A DNA stretch of 64,000 nt from Holophagales bacterium (GCA_016719485.1 JADJZB010000031.1:62001-126000); one strand, 5' to 3'. Numbered from the stretch's first letter, positions 8,936-17,735 are shown. Notes: generated by a model not told the origin, from the letters alone. Numbers and translations: made by a program.

Positions 8936-9472
8936 TCACTCTTCGGCTGAGCGCGCCCGGGCGGGAAGAAGCGTCTGCTCGCGCTCTTCGCGCCGGGTGC
9001 AGAGCCCGCTGACCATCTCGTCGACCCTGGCCCTCGGCAGCGCCTTCGGACCGCTCCCGGGCCCCGCGCCGATCACGTGGGCATCCTCGAGGCACTCGTT
9101 CACCGAGCATCCCTCGCAGAGGTAATACTCGGTCCCGTCGGGAAGCTGAGGCTCCGTGGCGGCCACCAGCAGCTGTACGCCGCGGCCGGCTACGGTCTCC
9201 CTCGTCAGGAGGCCCGCCCCGACGAGGTCGTTGATCGCCCTGGAAATCGCGGTTCGCGTCCAGCCCATCTTGCCGAACTGCTCGGCCACCTCGGCCAGCG
9301 TGGAGGGGCCGCCGGCTCGCTGGAGGCCCCAGAGGACGGCGACGCGGGCTGAAGTGGTGGACAGGCCGGCGAGCTTCAGGACCTCGCGGAGGCGGAGCGT
9401 CTCGATGCGCGTCAGCTCGACTCCCCAGCGGGGTCCGTCGTTCGCTGGAGGGCGCGTCCGTCGCGTCGGCAC
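8936..9472 (-). CDS. Winged-helix transcriptional regulator, Fur/MarR-like
   Basis: The core TSARVAVLWGLQ...STLAEVAEQFGKMGWTRTAISRAINDLVGAGLL is a winged helix-turn-helix of the type seen in Fur and MarR proteins. A downstream YYLCEGCSVNEC sits where Fur proteins have metal-binding Cys and His residues, but the His cluster is missing, so metal sensing is doubtful. The GTG at 9472 (178 residues) is preferred over an ATG at 9562 because the extra 30 residues look non-coding and a promoter-like TTGCCC-17-TACACC lies just before the GTG. The gene converges on hypE. The target genes are unknown. Confidence 0.6.
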   Translation of the reverse strand: MPTRRTRPPANDGPRWGVELTRIETLRLREVLKLAGLSTTSARVAVLWGLQRAGGPSTLAEVAEQFGKMGWTRTAISRAINDLVGAGLLTRETVAGRGVQLLVAATEPQLPDGTEYYLCEGCSVNECLEDAHVIGAGPGSGPKALPRARVDEMVSGLCTRREEREQTLLPARARSAEE

Positions 9473-9495
9473 GGCAGAGGTGTAACATGGGTTGT

Positions 9496-9507
9496 TTGCC
9501 CGGGCAA
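9496..9507. promoter_or_regulatory. Perfect 12-base palindrome in the regulator's promoter
   Basis: TTGCCCGGGCAA reads the same on both strands. It overlaps the putative -35 box of the winged-helix gene and lies 24 bases upstream of its likely GTG start, a position that suits an autoregulatory operator. Confidence 0.4.
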
Positions 9508-9616
9508 GCGCGCCCTGGGCGCCCTCGGCGCTTTTCACCCGTTCTTCGCAGATCGCCGCCATCGGTCTTCCCTTCGCGGCCGCCGTTCCCTGAGCCGGGA
9601 ACCGACGCGGGCCGGT

Positions 9617-10372
9617 CTACTTCTTCTTCTCCACCCGATACCGCGCCGTCGCGAGGCCGGGATGAAGGGCTTCCAGGAACGCGAACATCTCCCGGGGCCT
9701 CGCGCTGTCCTTGCGCTGCCAGGCCGCGTCGCGGAAGCGAAACTCGGCGTCCGCGGTCTTCACGCCCCACTCGAAGCAGGCCTCGTCGGAGGAGGCGTCC
9801 TTCGGACAGACGAGGAAGTGCTCGCGGATCGCCGACGCCGCCAGGTCGAGGTTCTTCGTTGCGTCTCCCGTGGCGCGCCAGGACAGCGTCCCCCCCCGGA
9901 AGGAGAGGCTTCCCGGCTCCCAGGGATTCCGGAACAGGACGACGCCCGGGCTCCGCCGGACGAGGCCGTCCCACGCGAGCTCGGCCCCCGACGGCGGCGC
10001 GACGGGAGGCGCGGGCGGGGCGGCAGCCGCCGGCGGTGCCGTGGGCACCGCTCCGCGCGCCTCCCGGCCCTCGGTCTTCATCATCGCCTCGATGATCGAC
10101 TCCGGGACCCCGGCCGCCTTGCACGCGATGATGTCGTCGGTCGACAGCCGGTAGACGACCGGCTCCCGTTCCACCTTCCTGAGGAGGAACTCCTCCGAGA
10201 GCCCCGCCTTCCAGAGCTTGACGACCTGCTCGAAGGGCTTCGTGTCCACCGCCGCGGCAGAACCGGCCTCCGTCACCGCGCCCCGGGGAACGGCCTCCTG
10301 TCCCGACGCCGGCCCCGCCAGAGCCAGTGCGACGACGAGAACCAAGCGTGGGGTCAGGTCTTGATTTTCCAT
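9617..10372 (-). CDS. Exported protein of unknown function
   Basis: The 251-residue frame has a hydrophobic leader (LVLVVALALAGPASG, likely cut near residue 25), then a helical region with FEQVVKLWKAGLSEEFLLRKVE and IIACKAAGVPESIIEAMM, an Ala/Pro linker, and a C-terminal domain rich in Phe and Trp. The central pair of short helices resembles segments seen in other exported acidobacterial proteins, but I cannot name a family. The first eight codons (MENQDLTP) are the reverse complement of the 10350-10377 repeat, so the annotated start was apparently supplied by that repeat. Confidence 0.65.
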   Translation of the reverse strand: MENQDLTPRLVLVVALALAGPASGQEAVPRGAVTEAGSAAAVDTKPFEQVVKLWKAGLSEEFLLRKVEREPVVYRLSTDDIIACKAAGVPESIIEAMMKTEGREARGAVPTAPPAAAAPPAPPVAPPSGAELAWDGLVRRSPGVVLFRNPWEPGSLSFRGGTLSWRATGDATKNLDLAASAIREHFLVCPKDASSDEACFEWGVKTADAEFRFRDAAWQRKDSARPREMFAFLEALHPGLATARYRVEKKK

Positions 10373-10377
10373 TATAG
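10350..10377. repeat. Direct repeat copy 1, GGGGTCAGGTCTTG family
   Basis: This copy begins GGGGTCAGGTCTTGATTTTC and continues CATTATAG. It matches the copy at 11185-11212 in 26 of 28 bases, in the same orientation and 835 bases apart. From memory, closely similar sequences are scattered in many genomes near Y1-type (REP-associated) transposases; none is seen here. On the minus strand the copy carries TATAAT directly overlapping the ATG of the neighbouring gene. Confidence 0.75.
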
Positions 10378-10422
10378 GAACGTCCGCATTCGCGCCGCCT
10401 CGCGGGGTGCAGCCCTGCGCCG

Positions 10423-11157
10423 TCAGGGCGCCGGGGAGAGCTGGCGCATGAGCGCGGTCCACTCCTCGGGCGTCAGGATCCGTTGCAGCTCGCCCGAGGA
10501 GCCGACGAGCGCGTCGTCCGCCTTCACCTGGGTCTCCTCCAGCGTGTTCACGAGGTCGATGAATTCGTCGCGCCGGGAATCGTAGTTCTCGAGGAGCTTC
10601 CAGAACTTGTCGGTCGCTTTCAGGCGGGCCGACTCGTCCTTCTTCGCGGCCGCCGTCAGGGTCGCCGCGACCCCGTCCGCCTGCTTCAGGCGAGCCGGAT
10701 CCGTCACGACGGACGGAAGCGCCTTCTGGACCCTGCCGGCCATGAGAGGAGGCAGCCCGGCGGGAGCGAAGTAGCCCTCGGGCCAGATCTGCGACCACTC
10801 CTTCTTCGACACGAAGTACCGCACCCGGAAGAGCGCGTCGACGGCCGCCATCGCGGCCTTCCGGCGGTCGTCCCTGAGCAGGCCGACGGAGAGCTGGCGT
10901 TCGCCCACGGACGAGGCCTGGCTGAAGAAGGCCTTCTTCACCTCTTCCGCCGACGCCTTCATGGCGTCGAGAGACGCCTGCCGCGTCGCGTCGTACTTTC
11001 GTCCGGCTTCCGACACGTTCCGGGCCCGCTCCGCCTCGGGGACGACGGCGGCCACTTTCTTCTCCCAGTCGCCCGGGAGGCCCTGCTGGGCGAGGGCGAG
11101 AGAGGAGCTTCCGAGTGCCAGGAGCGCGACGGCCAGGAGCGGCTTCATTCTCATCAT
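10423..11157 (-). CDS. Exported helical protein of unknown function
   Basis: This protein of up to 244 residues has a clear signal peptide (MKPLLAVALLALGSSSLALAQ) followed by a mostly helical, charged body and a C-terminal LTPEEWTALMRQL segment that recalls periplasmic stress proteins of the Spy/CpxP type; similarity is too weak to assign. Four ATG-rich codons (MMRM) open the frame. A TATACT box at 11161-11166 lies only three bases upstream of the first ATG, which makes the fourth codon (ATG at 11148) the more likely start. The gene sits precisely between the two GGGGTCAGG repeats. Confidence 0.65.
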   Translation of the reverse strand: MMRMKPLLAVALLALGSSSLALAQQGLPGDWEKKVAAVVPEAERARNVSEAGRKYDATRQASLDAMKASAEEVKKAFFSQASSVGERQLSVGLLRDDRRKAAMAAVDALFRVRYFVSKKEWSQIWPEGYFAPAGLPPLMAGRVQKALPSVVTDPARLKQADGVAATLTAAAKKDESARLKATDKFWKLLENYDSRRDEFIDLVNTLEETQVKADDALVGSSGELQRILTPEEWTALMRQLSPAP

Positions 11158-11184
11158 TCGAGTATAGCGACCCTCCCGGAGCCC

Positions 11185-11212
11185 GGGGTCAGGTCTTGAT
11201 TTTCTACTATAG
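11185..11212. repeat. Direct repeat copy 2, GGGGTCAGGTCTTG family
   Basis: This copy begins GGGGTCAGGTCTTGATTTTC and continues TACTATAG, differing from copy 1 at two positions. It lies upstream of the exported-protein gene, between it and the divergent thioredoxin-like gene. Confidence 0.75.
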
Positions 11213-11289
11213 AGCCCACCCCTCCACTGGCATGCCCCTCGCTACCCCGGCCCTGCCTGCCGATCAGGCAGATACCGAGGAGGTCGTCG

Positions 11290-12222
11290 ATGCAACGTCG
11301 CCGAAATCTGTCCGTTCGCCTCCGGGTGGCCCTGGCCTCGCTCCTCTCCGTCGTCCCCGTCGCGGGCCCGGTGCGAGCCGCGGAGCTGGTCCAGGGCGTC
11401 CGTTCGAAGCTCTCCGCCGCCGACCTGTCGAGTGGAGAGGCCGCGGTCGAAGCCTACCGGCTCTCGAAGGGCGTCGATGCCGAGTACCTGAACGCCGTCG
11501 GCTGGCTCGCGCGCGGCGCCGAGATGCTCGGGAAGCGTGAGAAAGCGGCCGCGTGGGTCGGCGAGCTGCGGCGCGAGATCCGCGGGGAAGCCCCGGAGAC
11601 GATCGTTCCCCTCGGCGCCGCGATCGAAGTCGAGGGAAAGCTGACTCTCGCCAGCGGAGGACGGGGCGCCGCGATCCGGTTTCTCGACGGCCAGCTGGCG
11701 CTCGCGAAGGACACTGCCCTCAGGTCGAGAATCCGGAAGAACCTCAACATCCTGACCCTCGAGGGTGAGCTGGCTCCCGAGATCCTCGGCGCAGAAACCC
11801 TCTCCGGCCCGCCGGTTCGGATCGCGGACCTCTCCGGCCGTCCCGTCCTTCTCTTCTTCTGGGCCAGCTGGTGCGGGGACTGCAAGGCCGAATCGGCCAA
11901 GCTCGCGCGCCTTCGCGAGAAGTACGCAAAGAGAGGCCTCGTTCTCGTGGCACCCACCCGGCTCTACGGCTCGGTCGAAGCGAAGAAGGACGCCACTCCC
12001 GCGGAAGAGAAGGCGCACGTCCGGAAGGTCTTCGCAGAAGCCTATCCGGGCCTCGAGGGCGTGAGCGTCCCCGTCGACACGGAGACGATGGTCCGCTACG
12101 GCGCCTCGGCGACTCCGACGTACGCCCTCGTCGACGAGAAGGGCCGTGTCCGTTTCTACGCTCCGACCCGGGTCGGCGAAGCCGAGCTGGAGCGCCTGAT
12201 CGAGTCGGTTCTGTCGCAATAG
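11290..12222 (+). CDS. TlpA-like periplasmic thioredoxin-fold protein
   Basis: This 310-residue protein has an Arg-rich signal peptide (about residues 1-35), a helical repeat-like N-terminal half, and a C-terminal thioredoxin domain with the active site in LLFFWASWCGDCKAESAKL (Cys-Gly-Asp-Cys near residues 194-198). The cis-proline region is SATPTYALVDEKGRV. Such proteins reduce or oxidise disulfides in the periplasm, often for cytochrome c maturation; the CGDC dipeptide does not fix a partner. The N-terminal half could be a TPR-like binding module. The gene stands alone. Confidence 0.82.
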   Translation: MQRRRNLSVRLRVALASLLSVVPVAGPVRAAELVQGVRSKLSAADLSSGEAAVEAYRLSKGVDAEYLNAVGWLARGAEMLGKREKAAAWVGELRREIRGEAPETIVPLGAAIEVEGKLTLASGGRGAAIRFLDGQLALAKDTALRSRIRKNLNILTLEGELAPEILGAETLSGPPVRIADLSGRPVLLFFWASWCGDCKAESAKLARLREKYAKRGLVLVAPTRLYGSVEAKKDATPAEEKAHVRKVFAEAYPGLEGVSVPVDTETMVRYGASATPTYALVDEKGRVRFYAPTRVGEAELERLIESVLSQ

Positions 12223-12295
12223 GAAGTCGAACCGGTCGCCCCGCCTCGCGGGTTCCGGGCGGACCGGGGCTGGGGCGGTGCCGCGGTTCGGCCCA

Positions 12296-12715
12296 TCAGG
12301 CCGCGGTCGCCGTCACCTGGCGTGCGTCCAGCATCTGCCGGACCCAGTCCACCAGGTTGTTTCCGAGCGCCTCCTTCGGCAGGCAGATGTTCGCCCCGGC
12401 GGAAAGGGCCGCCTGGCGCGACGCGTAGTCGTTCATCGTCATCGACTGAAAGACGATGATCGGGCGGCGCTCCGGCGGCTGAGCCGCCAGCTTCCTGCAG
12501 ACGTCCGGCCCGGTGAGGCCCGGAAGGACTCCGTCCACCACGACCACGTCGAACAGCTCGTCGAGCCCGAGCCGCGCGCCCTCGGTGCCGTCCGCCGCCG
12601 TCAGGACCTCGAAGCCGATCTCCTCGAAAACCGCCTTGGTCAGCTTCCGGACGAACGAGGAATCGTCGATGACGAGCATTCTCCAACGCGCCTTGCTGGT
12701 TCCTTCGCTCGCCAT
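12296..12715 (-). CDS. Single-domain response regulator (CheY-like receiver)
   Basis: The 139-residue protein is one receiver domain. Acidic residues Asp17 and Asp18 and the phospho-acceptor Asp61 (VVVVDGVLPGL) are in place, and the conserved lysine is seen in CLPKEAL. There is no output domain, so it would act by protein contact like CheY. An AGGAGA ribosome site precedes the ATG at 12715. No histidine kinase lies nearby. The 221 bases between this gene and the lyase gene upstream (12716-12936) hold nothing recognisable. Confidence 0.88.
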   Translation of the reverse strand: MASEGTSKARWRMLVIDDSSFVRKLTKAVFEEIGFEVLTAADGTEGARLGLDELFDVVVVDGVLPGLTGPDVCRKLAAQPPERRPIIVFQSMTMNDYASRQAALSAGANICLPKEALGNNLVDWVRQMLDARQVTATAA

Positions 12716-12936
12716 TTCGTCTCCTGTCGAGTGGAACGCAAGCGTCGTGCCGCGTGGCGAATGACCGCGCACCGCCAGGACCACCGGCCCGAGCGACCAT
12801 CCCGTGCCGGCGACCGTGTGCCTGGCGTGTCTCGCGACGTCTTCTGACACACGTCTCGCGGTCTCGAGACGATTCATCGCGCGGCCGCGCGGGCGGGGGG
12901 TCGGACCCCGCCCGCGCTTCGAAGGAGGAGGGAGGG

Positions 12937-15610
12937 TCAGGGCAGGGGCTCGAAGCGCCCCTGGAAGAAGCGCAGGGCCGGGGGCTCGTAGACGAACTTG
13001 AGGCCCTTGATCTCGTTGCGCCGCTCGTAGAGCCGCGCGATGCCGTCGGCGACGGCGCGCATGTGCTCGTTGGAGTAGACGCGCCGCGGAATCGTGAGCC
13101 GGACGAGCTCGAGCGCGGGGCGGTAGTTCTTCCCGTTCTTGTCCCGTCCCTTCGAGACGTTGCCGCGCTCCATGACGCGGACGCCCGTCTCGAGGTAGAT
13201 CTCGCAGGCGAGGCGCTGGGCCGGGTACTCGTCCTGGTCGACGTGCGGCAGGAAGCGCTTCACGTCGACGAAGACCGCGTGGCTCCCCGTGGGGGCGACG
13301 ACCGGCACGCCGGCTTCGACGAGCCGGGCCGCGAGCCAGGCGGCCTGCTCGACGCGGGTGCGGATGTAGCGGTCGTCGAGCATCTCCTCGACGCCGCGGG
13401 CCATCGCGGCGAGGTCGGCCGCGGGGAGGCCGCCGTCGTGGACGCCCCCCTCGTAGATCCGGAGCTTCTCCTCGGCGAGGCGCGCCCACTCGGCGTTGTC
13501 CTTGAAGGCGAGGAGGCCGCCGATGTTGATGAGGAAGTCCTTCTTCCCGGACACCGTGCAGCCGTCGCCGTGGGCCATCATCTCGCGCACGATGTCGCGG
13601 ATCCGCGTGTCCGCGTAGCGCGGGTCGCGCTTCTGGATGAAGTAGGCGTTCTCGACGGCGCGCGTCGCGTCGAAGAGGACCGGGATCCCCTTCGGGCGGC
13701 AGTAGGCGTAGACCTCGCGGAGGTTGTCCATCGAGACCGGCTGGCCGCCGGCCATGTTCACGGAAAGCTCGAAGGAGATGTAGGCGACCTTGGCGGCGCC
13801 GTGCTCCCGCACGATGGCGTCGAGCTTCTTCATGTCGATGTTCCCCTTCCAGGGGAACTCGCTCTCGGGCTGGTGCGCCTCGTCCACGATGATGTCGACG
13901 AAGATGCCGCCCGGCAGCTCCTGGTGGGCCTTCGTCGTGGTGAAGTACATGTTCCCCGGGACGTACTGGCCGGGCTTGATGAGCACCTCGCTCTGGATGT
14001 GCTCGGCCGCGCGCCCCTGGTGCGTCGGGAGGATGTACTGGTAGCCGTAGATCTCCCGCATCGCGTCGACGAAGCGGTGGTACGCCTCGCTCGTCGCGGG
14101 GGTGGCGTTCGCGCCGTCGTAGGCGGCCCACTGCTCGGTCGACATCGCCGTCGTGCCCGAGTCGGTCAGGAGGTCGATCGTCACGTCGGCCGAGCGGAGG
14201 AGGAACGTGTTCCACCCCGCCTCGCGGACCGCCTTCTCGCGCTGCTCGCGGGTCGTCATCCCGATCGGCTCGACGGTGTGGATGACGAACGGGTAGCAGT
14301 CGAACTCGTAGGTGGCGAGGTCGGCGTAGACCGACCGGAAGCGGAGCTGGTCGTTCCAGGGGCTGTCCGCCTCGACGTCGAGGGGGGCGACCTTCTCGCG
14401 CTGGCGGAAGAGCGAGATGACGGCGTCGGCCACCTGGTCGAGCTGCCAGTTCGTCATCGCGAGGCGCGGGATCTGGACCGGGAGGAGGTGGTCGTGGCCC
14501 TTTCGCCCCGGGACGACCGTGCGGACGGCGGCCGACTGGTAGAGCGCGGCCGCGAGGGCCTGCTCGGGGAACGCGTCCGCCACGTGCGGCAGGAACTCGT
14601 CGGCCTTGATGTAGGCGCCGTCGCAGCCCCGCTCGAGGGGAACGCCCCCTTCGCGCAGGCGCGCCGTGAAGCGCTCCGTCTGGTGCATGACCCACTGGAC
14701 CTCGTCCTCGGCGCACATCTCGGAGAGGCCGCGCGCGAAGACCTCCATCGTCCGCCCGGCCATGCCGCCGTACGTGTGGAGCCCCTCGTAGAGGACGACC
14801 TCGTTCATGAAGTGCTCGTGGTCGGCCGGGTTGTCCGGTGGCGAGGAGGCCGCCCGTGTTCGACTTCGGGTCCTGCGCGCCGTCGAGGAGGACGACGTGG
14901 GCCGTCTTGGCGATCTGCTTGACGATGTCGGCGATCGACCGCTCGGCCTGCCCCGCCTCGTGGCGCTGGATGTACCAGGCGTTCTCGATGACGCGGGAGA
15001 CGTCGAGGACGAGGCGGAGGCCGTGCCGGTCGGCCGTGGCGCGGACGGCGCGGAGGTTCGCGAGGCTGAAGGGGTGCTGCCCGTCGGCGAAGGACTGGAG
15101 GAGGACGACGGCGGCCTTCTGCTGGGACAGCAGCGAATCGAGCTTCGGGACGTCGACGTTGCCGGTGAAGACGGGCTCGTAGCGGTCGCGGACGTCGGCG
15201 ATCTCGATCGCGCGGGGCGTCCAGACGTCGACGCGGCCGATCGCGTTGCTCGGGACGAGCGAGCTCTTCGGGATGATCGTCGTGACGAGGAGCTTGATCG
15301 CCCCGAGGCTGTTGTGCGTCGGGCAGACGTAGGTGTGGCCGAGGACGCGGTTCACGGCGTCGACGAGCGTGTCGAAGTTGCGCGCCCCGGCGTAGGCCTC
15401 GTCGCCGACGAGCTGACCGGCGATCTGGTCCTGGCTCATCGCGCTCGTCCCGTACGAGAGCATGTCGAACGCGACCTGAGACGGCACCAGGTTGAACGTG
15501 TTGAAGTGCGCCCGGGAGAGGTTCCTCTTGCGCTCCTCGAGGGTCGGGAAGGAGATCAGCCGGACGGTCTTGATCTTGTGGGGTTCGTGGAGAGGTGTGG
15601 TGGGCGGCAC
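12937..15610 (-). CDS. Tandem tyrosine phenol-lyase/tryptophanase-family protein, interrupted by a one-base frameshift
   Basis: Two beta-eliminating-lyase domains lie in one gene. The C-terminal domain (about 455 residues) keeps MYFTTTKAHQ, DATRAVENAYFIQ, the PLP-lysine motif SGKKD and METG/MERG-type LETGVRVMERG, whose Arg matches the tyrosine-binding Arg381 of tyrosine phenol-lyase. The enzyme releases phenol, pyruvate and ammonia from tyrosine using PLP. The N-terminal domain has DGAQD where SGKKD should be, so it lacks the PLP lysine and is probably catalytically dead. One extra base near 14834-14840 splits the N-terminal domain (after GGLLAT) between frames; if corrected the product is about 890 residues. 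The GTG at 15610 follows AGGAGG by seven bases. Confidence 0.8.
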
Positions 15611-15666
15611 GTCTCGTCCTCCTGTCACGGGGAATCGTAGTGACGGCGACCGTCCCGGAGAATTCC

Positions 15667-15694
15667 AAACGTAAGGCTTTCAGCAGATTCGTTT
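15667..15694. promoter_or_regulatory. Candidate operator between the lyase and Lrp genes
   Basis: AAACG at 15667-15671 and CGTTT at 15690-15694 form an inverted repeat in an unusually AT-rich patch of the 111-base divergent intergenic region. TAACAT on the plus strand (15694-15699) and TATGTT on the minus strand (15695-15700) can serve as -10 boxes. The spacing would suit an Lrp dimer, but no experiment is implied. Confidence 0.35.
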
Positions 15695-15721
15695 AACATA
15701 TGGCAGGAGTTTTGTCAGAAA

Positions 15722-16231
15722 GTGCTTCCGACCAGTAAGCTCCTCGATGCGAAGGGCTGGGCCATTCTCCGGGAGCTCCAGCTCGACGCCCGACTCAGCT
15801 TTTCCGAGCTCGGCCGCCGGGTCGGCCTCTCGACCCCCGCCGTCGCCGAACGCGTGAGGAATCTCCAGTCGGCCGGCGTCATCACGGGCTATCGGGCCGA
15901 CGTCGACCCGAAGAAGCTGGGCCTGCCGATCCTGGCCATCGTGCGCCTGAACGTCGTGGGCGACGTCCTCCCGCGCGTCACGACCCTCGTCCGGGGCCTG
16001 CCGGAGGTGATCGAGTGCCACCGGGGCACCGGCGGCGACTCGTTCACGATCAAGGCCGCCGTCGCGACGGTGGCCCACCTCGAGGCCCTCATCGACCGTC
16101 TCACCCCGTTCGGCACGACGTCGACGTCGATCGTCCTCTCCTCGCCCGTGGAGAGGCGGCTCATCGAGAAACCCGTTGCCGCCCCGGCCCGAACCGCGAA
16201 GGACGCGAAGACCGGCGGGCGCTCGGGCTGA
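15722..16231 (+). CDS. Lrp/AsnC-family transcriptional regulator
   Basis: This 169-residue protein has an N-terminal helix-turn-helix (LDAKGWAILRELQLDARLSFSELGRRVGLSTPAVAERVRNLQSAGVI split over residues 8-55) and a C-terminal RAM/ligand-binding domain beginning GYRADVDPKKLGL. The last 20 residues are a Lys/Ala-rich tail. It is transcribed divergently from the tyrosine phenol-lyase-like gene, and Lrp proteins commonly control the neighbouring amino-acid catabolic gene, so tyrosine or another aromatic amino acid is a reasonable but unproven ligand. It starts with GTG after an AGGAG site. Confidence 0.88.
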   Translation: MLPTSKLLDAKGWAILRELQLDARLSFSELGRRVGLSTPAVAERVRNLQSAGVITGYRADVDPKKLGLPILAIVRLNVVGDVLPRVTTLVRGLPEVIECHRGTGGDSFTIKAAVATVAHLEALIDRLTPFGTTSTSIVLSSPVERRLIEKPVAAPARTAKDAKTGGRSG

Positions 16232-16252
16232 GGTCTCCTGCGGCCTCCGCCC

Positions 16253-16831
16253 TCAGCCCTGGCGCCCCTCGACCGCGCAGAGCAGGAGGACGGCGGCCAG
16301 CCCCAGGCGCCGGTCGAGGAGCCCGGTCGGGTCCCGGGAGAAGTCCACCGTCAGCTTCAGGACGAACGGGTTGAAGTCCTGCCTCACGGTGGCGACCTTC
16401 TCCCCCATCACCTCGATGTCGAAACTCTGGGGAACGAGGTTCGTCAGGAACCGGCGCAGGAGCGCCAGGCCCATCGAGTCCTCGCGGACGAGGCCGATCT
16501 CCTGGTCGGCGGCGTCCCGGAGGACCCACTCGTCGCGCAGGAGCGACCGCATCCCTTTCCTCTGAATCGCACCGACTCTCTCCCCCGTCTGCGAGTCCGT
16601 CACGTCGTAGGTCGCGGAAATGTCGAGGACCTTCCGCGCGTGAATCGCCAGCAGCTCCTCCCTCATGTCCTCCCCCGTGAAGAGGCGGATGTCCTCCTTC
16701 AGACGGAACGCCTTGAGCTTGGAATAGAGGACGAGCCGGCCCTCAGCGTCGTAGAAGTGGAACGCGGCTCCGGCCAGCGTGAAGACCTTGCGACGGACGA
16801 GATAGGTCGTGCTCGAGAGACGCTCGTTCAT
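16253..16831 (-). CDS. LURP-one-related/YxjI-like protein
   Basis: This 192-residue protein matches the Tubby-like LURP-one-related fold: YLVRRKVFTLAGAAFHFYDAEG at the start, then alternating strands (EDIRLFTG, KVLDISATYDVTDSQTGERVGAIQRKGMRS, EVMGEKVATVRQDFNPF) and a final hydrophobic helix (LGLAAVLLLCAVE). The family in bacteria has no established function; a lipid- or membrane-related scaffold role is proposed for relatives such as phospholipid scramblases. An AAGGAG site precedes the ATG at 16831. It converges with the Lrp gene. Confidence 0.75.
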   Translation of the reverse strand: MNERLSSTTYLVRRKVFTLAGAAFHFYDAEGRLVLYSKLKAFRLKEDIRLFTGEDMREELLAIHARKVLDISATYDVTDSQTGERVGAIQRKGMRSLLRDEWVLRDAADQEIGLVREDSMGLALLRRFLTNLVPQSFDIEVMGEKVATVRQDFNPFVLKLTVDFSRDPTGLLDRRLGLAAVLLLCAVEGRQG

Positions 16832-16929
16832 GCCGGCTCCTTCGGAAACCGCGGCAATCCGGCTGCGGTCCGCGGATCCTAACGGTTCGGGTCGGCCCCC
16901 TGGCACGGATCTTCGATAGGATGTTCTCG

Positions 16930-17346
16930 ATGCCTCTCCGGCACGCCTTCCAGATGAGATCGCTCTTCGCCCTCGTACTCGTGACGGGGCTCCTGCCTCT
17001 CGTCGCGACGTCGTCGGCGGAGGCGATCTGCGCCGCACCGGCGGCGGCGATGCCCGCGGGCTGCTGCCCCCGGAGCGCACCGCCGGCCTGCCCGGCCTGC
17101 CCCGGAGAGGGACGGTCGCCGGCGCCTGCAGCCCCATCGCGGACGGCCACCTGCTGCGCCCTCGCCGCCCTGCCCCCGGGTGAGGCGTCGCCCGAGTCCC
17201 GGGACTCCCGCTCCCCCGAGTCGACGACCTCGGCTTCGGAGACGGTCGAGGCGGGTCCGGCACGCGCCGTTTCGGCGGTCCGGCTGACGGCCGTGAGAGA
17301 GGCTTCCCCTCCTCCCCGGCTCCTGGCCTGCACGTTCCGGAACTGA
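16930..17346 (+). CDS. Small Cys-rich exported protein of unknown function
   Basis: The 138-residue product has a signal peptide (MRSLFALVLVTGLLPLVATSSAEA within the first 35 residues) and a mature part with clustered cysteines, GCCPR, CPACP and TCCAL, in a low-complexity Pro/Ala/Ser background. It could bind a metal, but no known family is recognised. The ATG at 16930 is preferred to the one at 16921 because a TAGGAT box at 16917-16922 overlaps the latter. It precedes another Cys-rich exported protein and a ferritin-like gene. Confidence 0.5.
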   Translation: MPLRHAFQMRSLFALVLVTGLLPLVATSSAEAICAAPAAAMPAGCCPRSAPPACPACPGEGRSPAPAAPSRTATCCALAALPPGEASPESRDSRSPESTTSASETVEAGPARAVSAVRLTAVREASPPPRLLACTFRN

Positions 17347-17486
17347 CCGGCGCGGCGAGGGGCCGCTCGTCCCCCGCGCCGCGAGAGCGGACCGCACCTC
17401 CTTCTCCTGCACGACGAAACTCACCGTGAACGGCGCGAGCCGGCACGATTCACCTCACGAGATTCGAAAGAACCAAGGAGTCCTCC

Positions 17487-17735
17487 ATGCGTCAGATCGC
17501 TTCCCTCGCCCTCGCCTTCGCCCTCTTCGCCGCCCCGGCCGCCCTCGCCGCCGACTGCGCCGGTCACGCCAGCAAGACCACGTGCTGCGCGAAGAAGGAA
17601 GGCGCGACCGCCGCCGACAAGAAGTGCGACCCCGCCACCTGCAAGGACAGCAAGAAGTGCACGCCTGAAGAGAAGGCCAAGTGCGCCGCCGACGCCGCCA
17701 AGAAGGCGGAAGCGCCGGCTGCCCCGAAGAGCTGA
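17487..17735 (+). CDS. Small Lys/Cys-rich exported protein
   Basis: An 82-residue protein with a signal peptide ending AALAA (about residue 21) and a mature part of about 60 residues that holds seven cysteines spaced among lysines (TTCCAKK, DKKCDPATC, SKKCTPEEKAKC). An AAGGAG ribosome site lies seven bases before the ATG, and a strong terminator follows directly, so it is a separate short transcript, likely well expressed. Metal binding or redox protection outside the cytoplasm is plausible, but no family is recognised. Confidence 0.75.
   Translation: MRQIASLALAFALFAAPAALAADCAGHASKTTCCAKKEGATAADKKCDPATCKDSKKCTPEEKAKCAADAAKKAEAPAAPKS

Noticed and set aside
12296..15628. A single open frame running from the response regulator through the lyase gene
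   Set aside because: Only its two ends encode recognisable protein; the middle is a shadow of the lyase gene in another frame.
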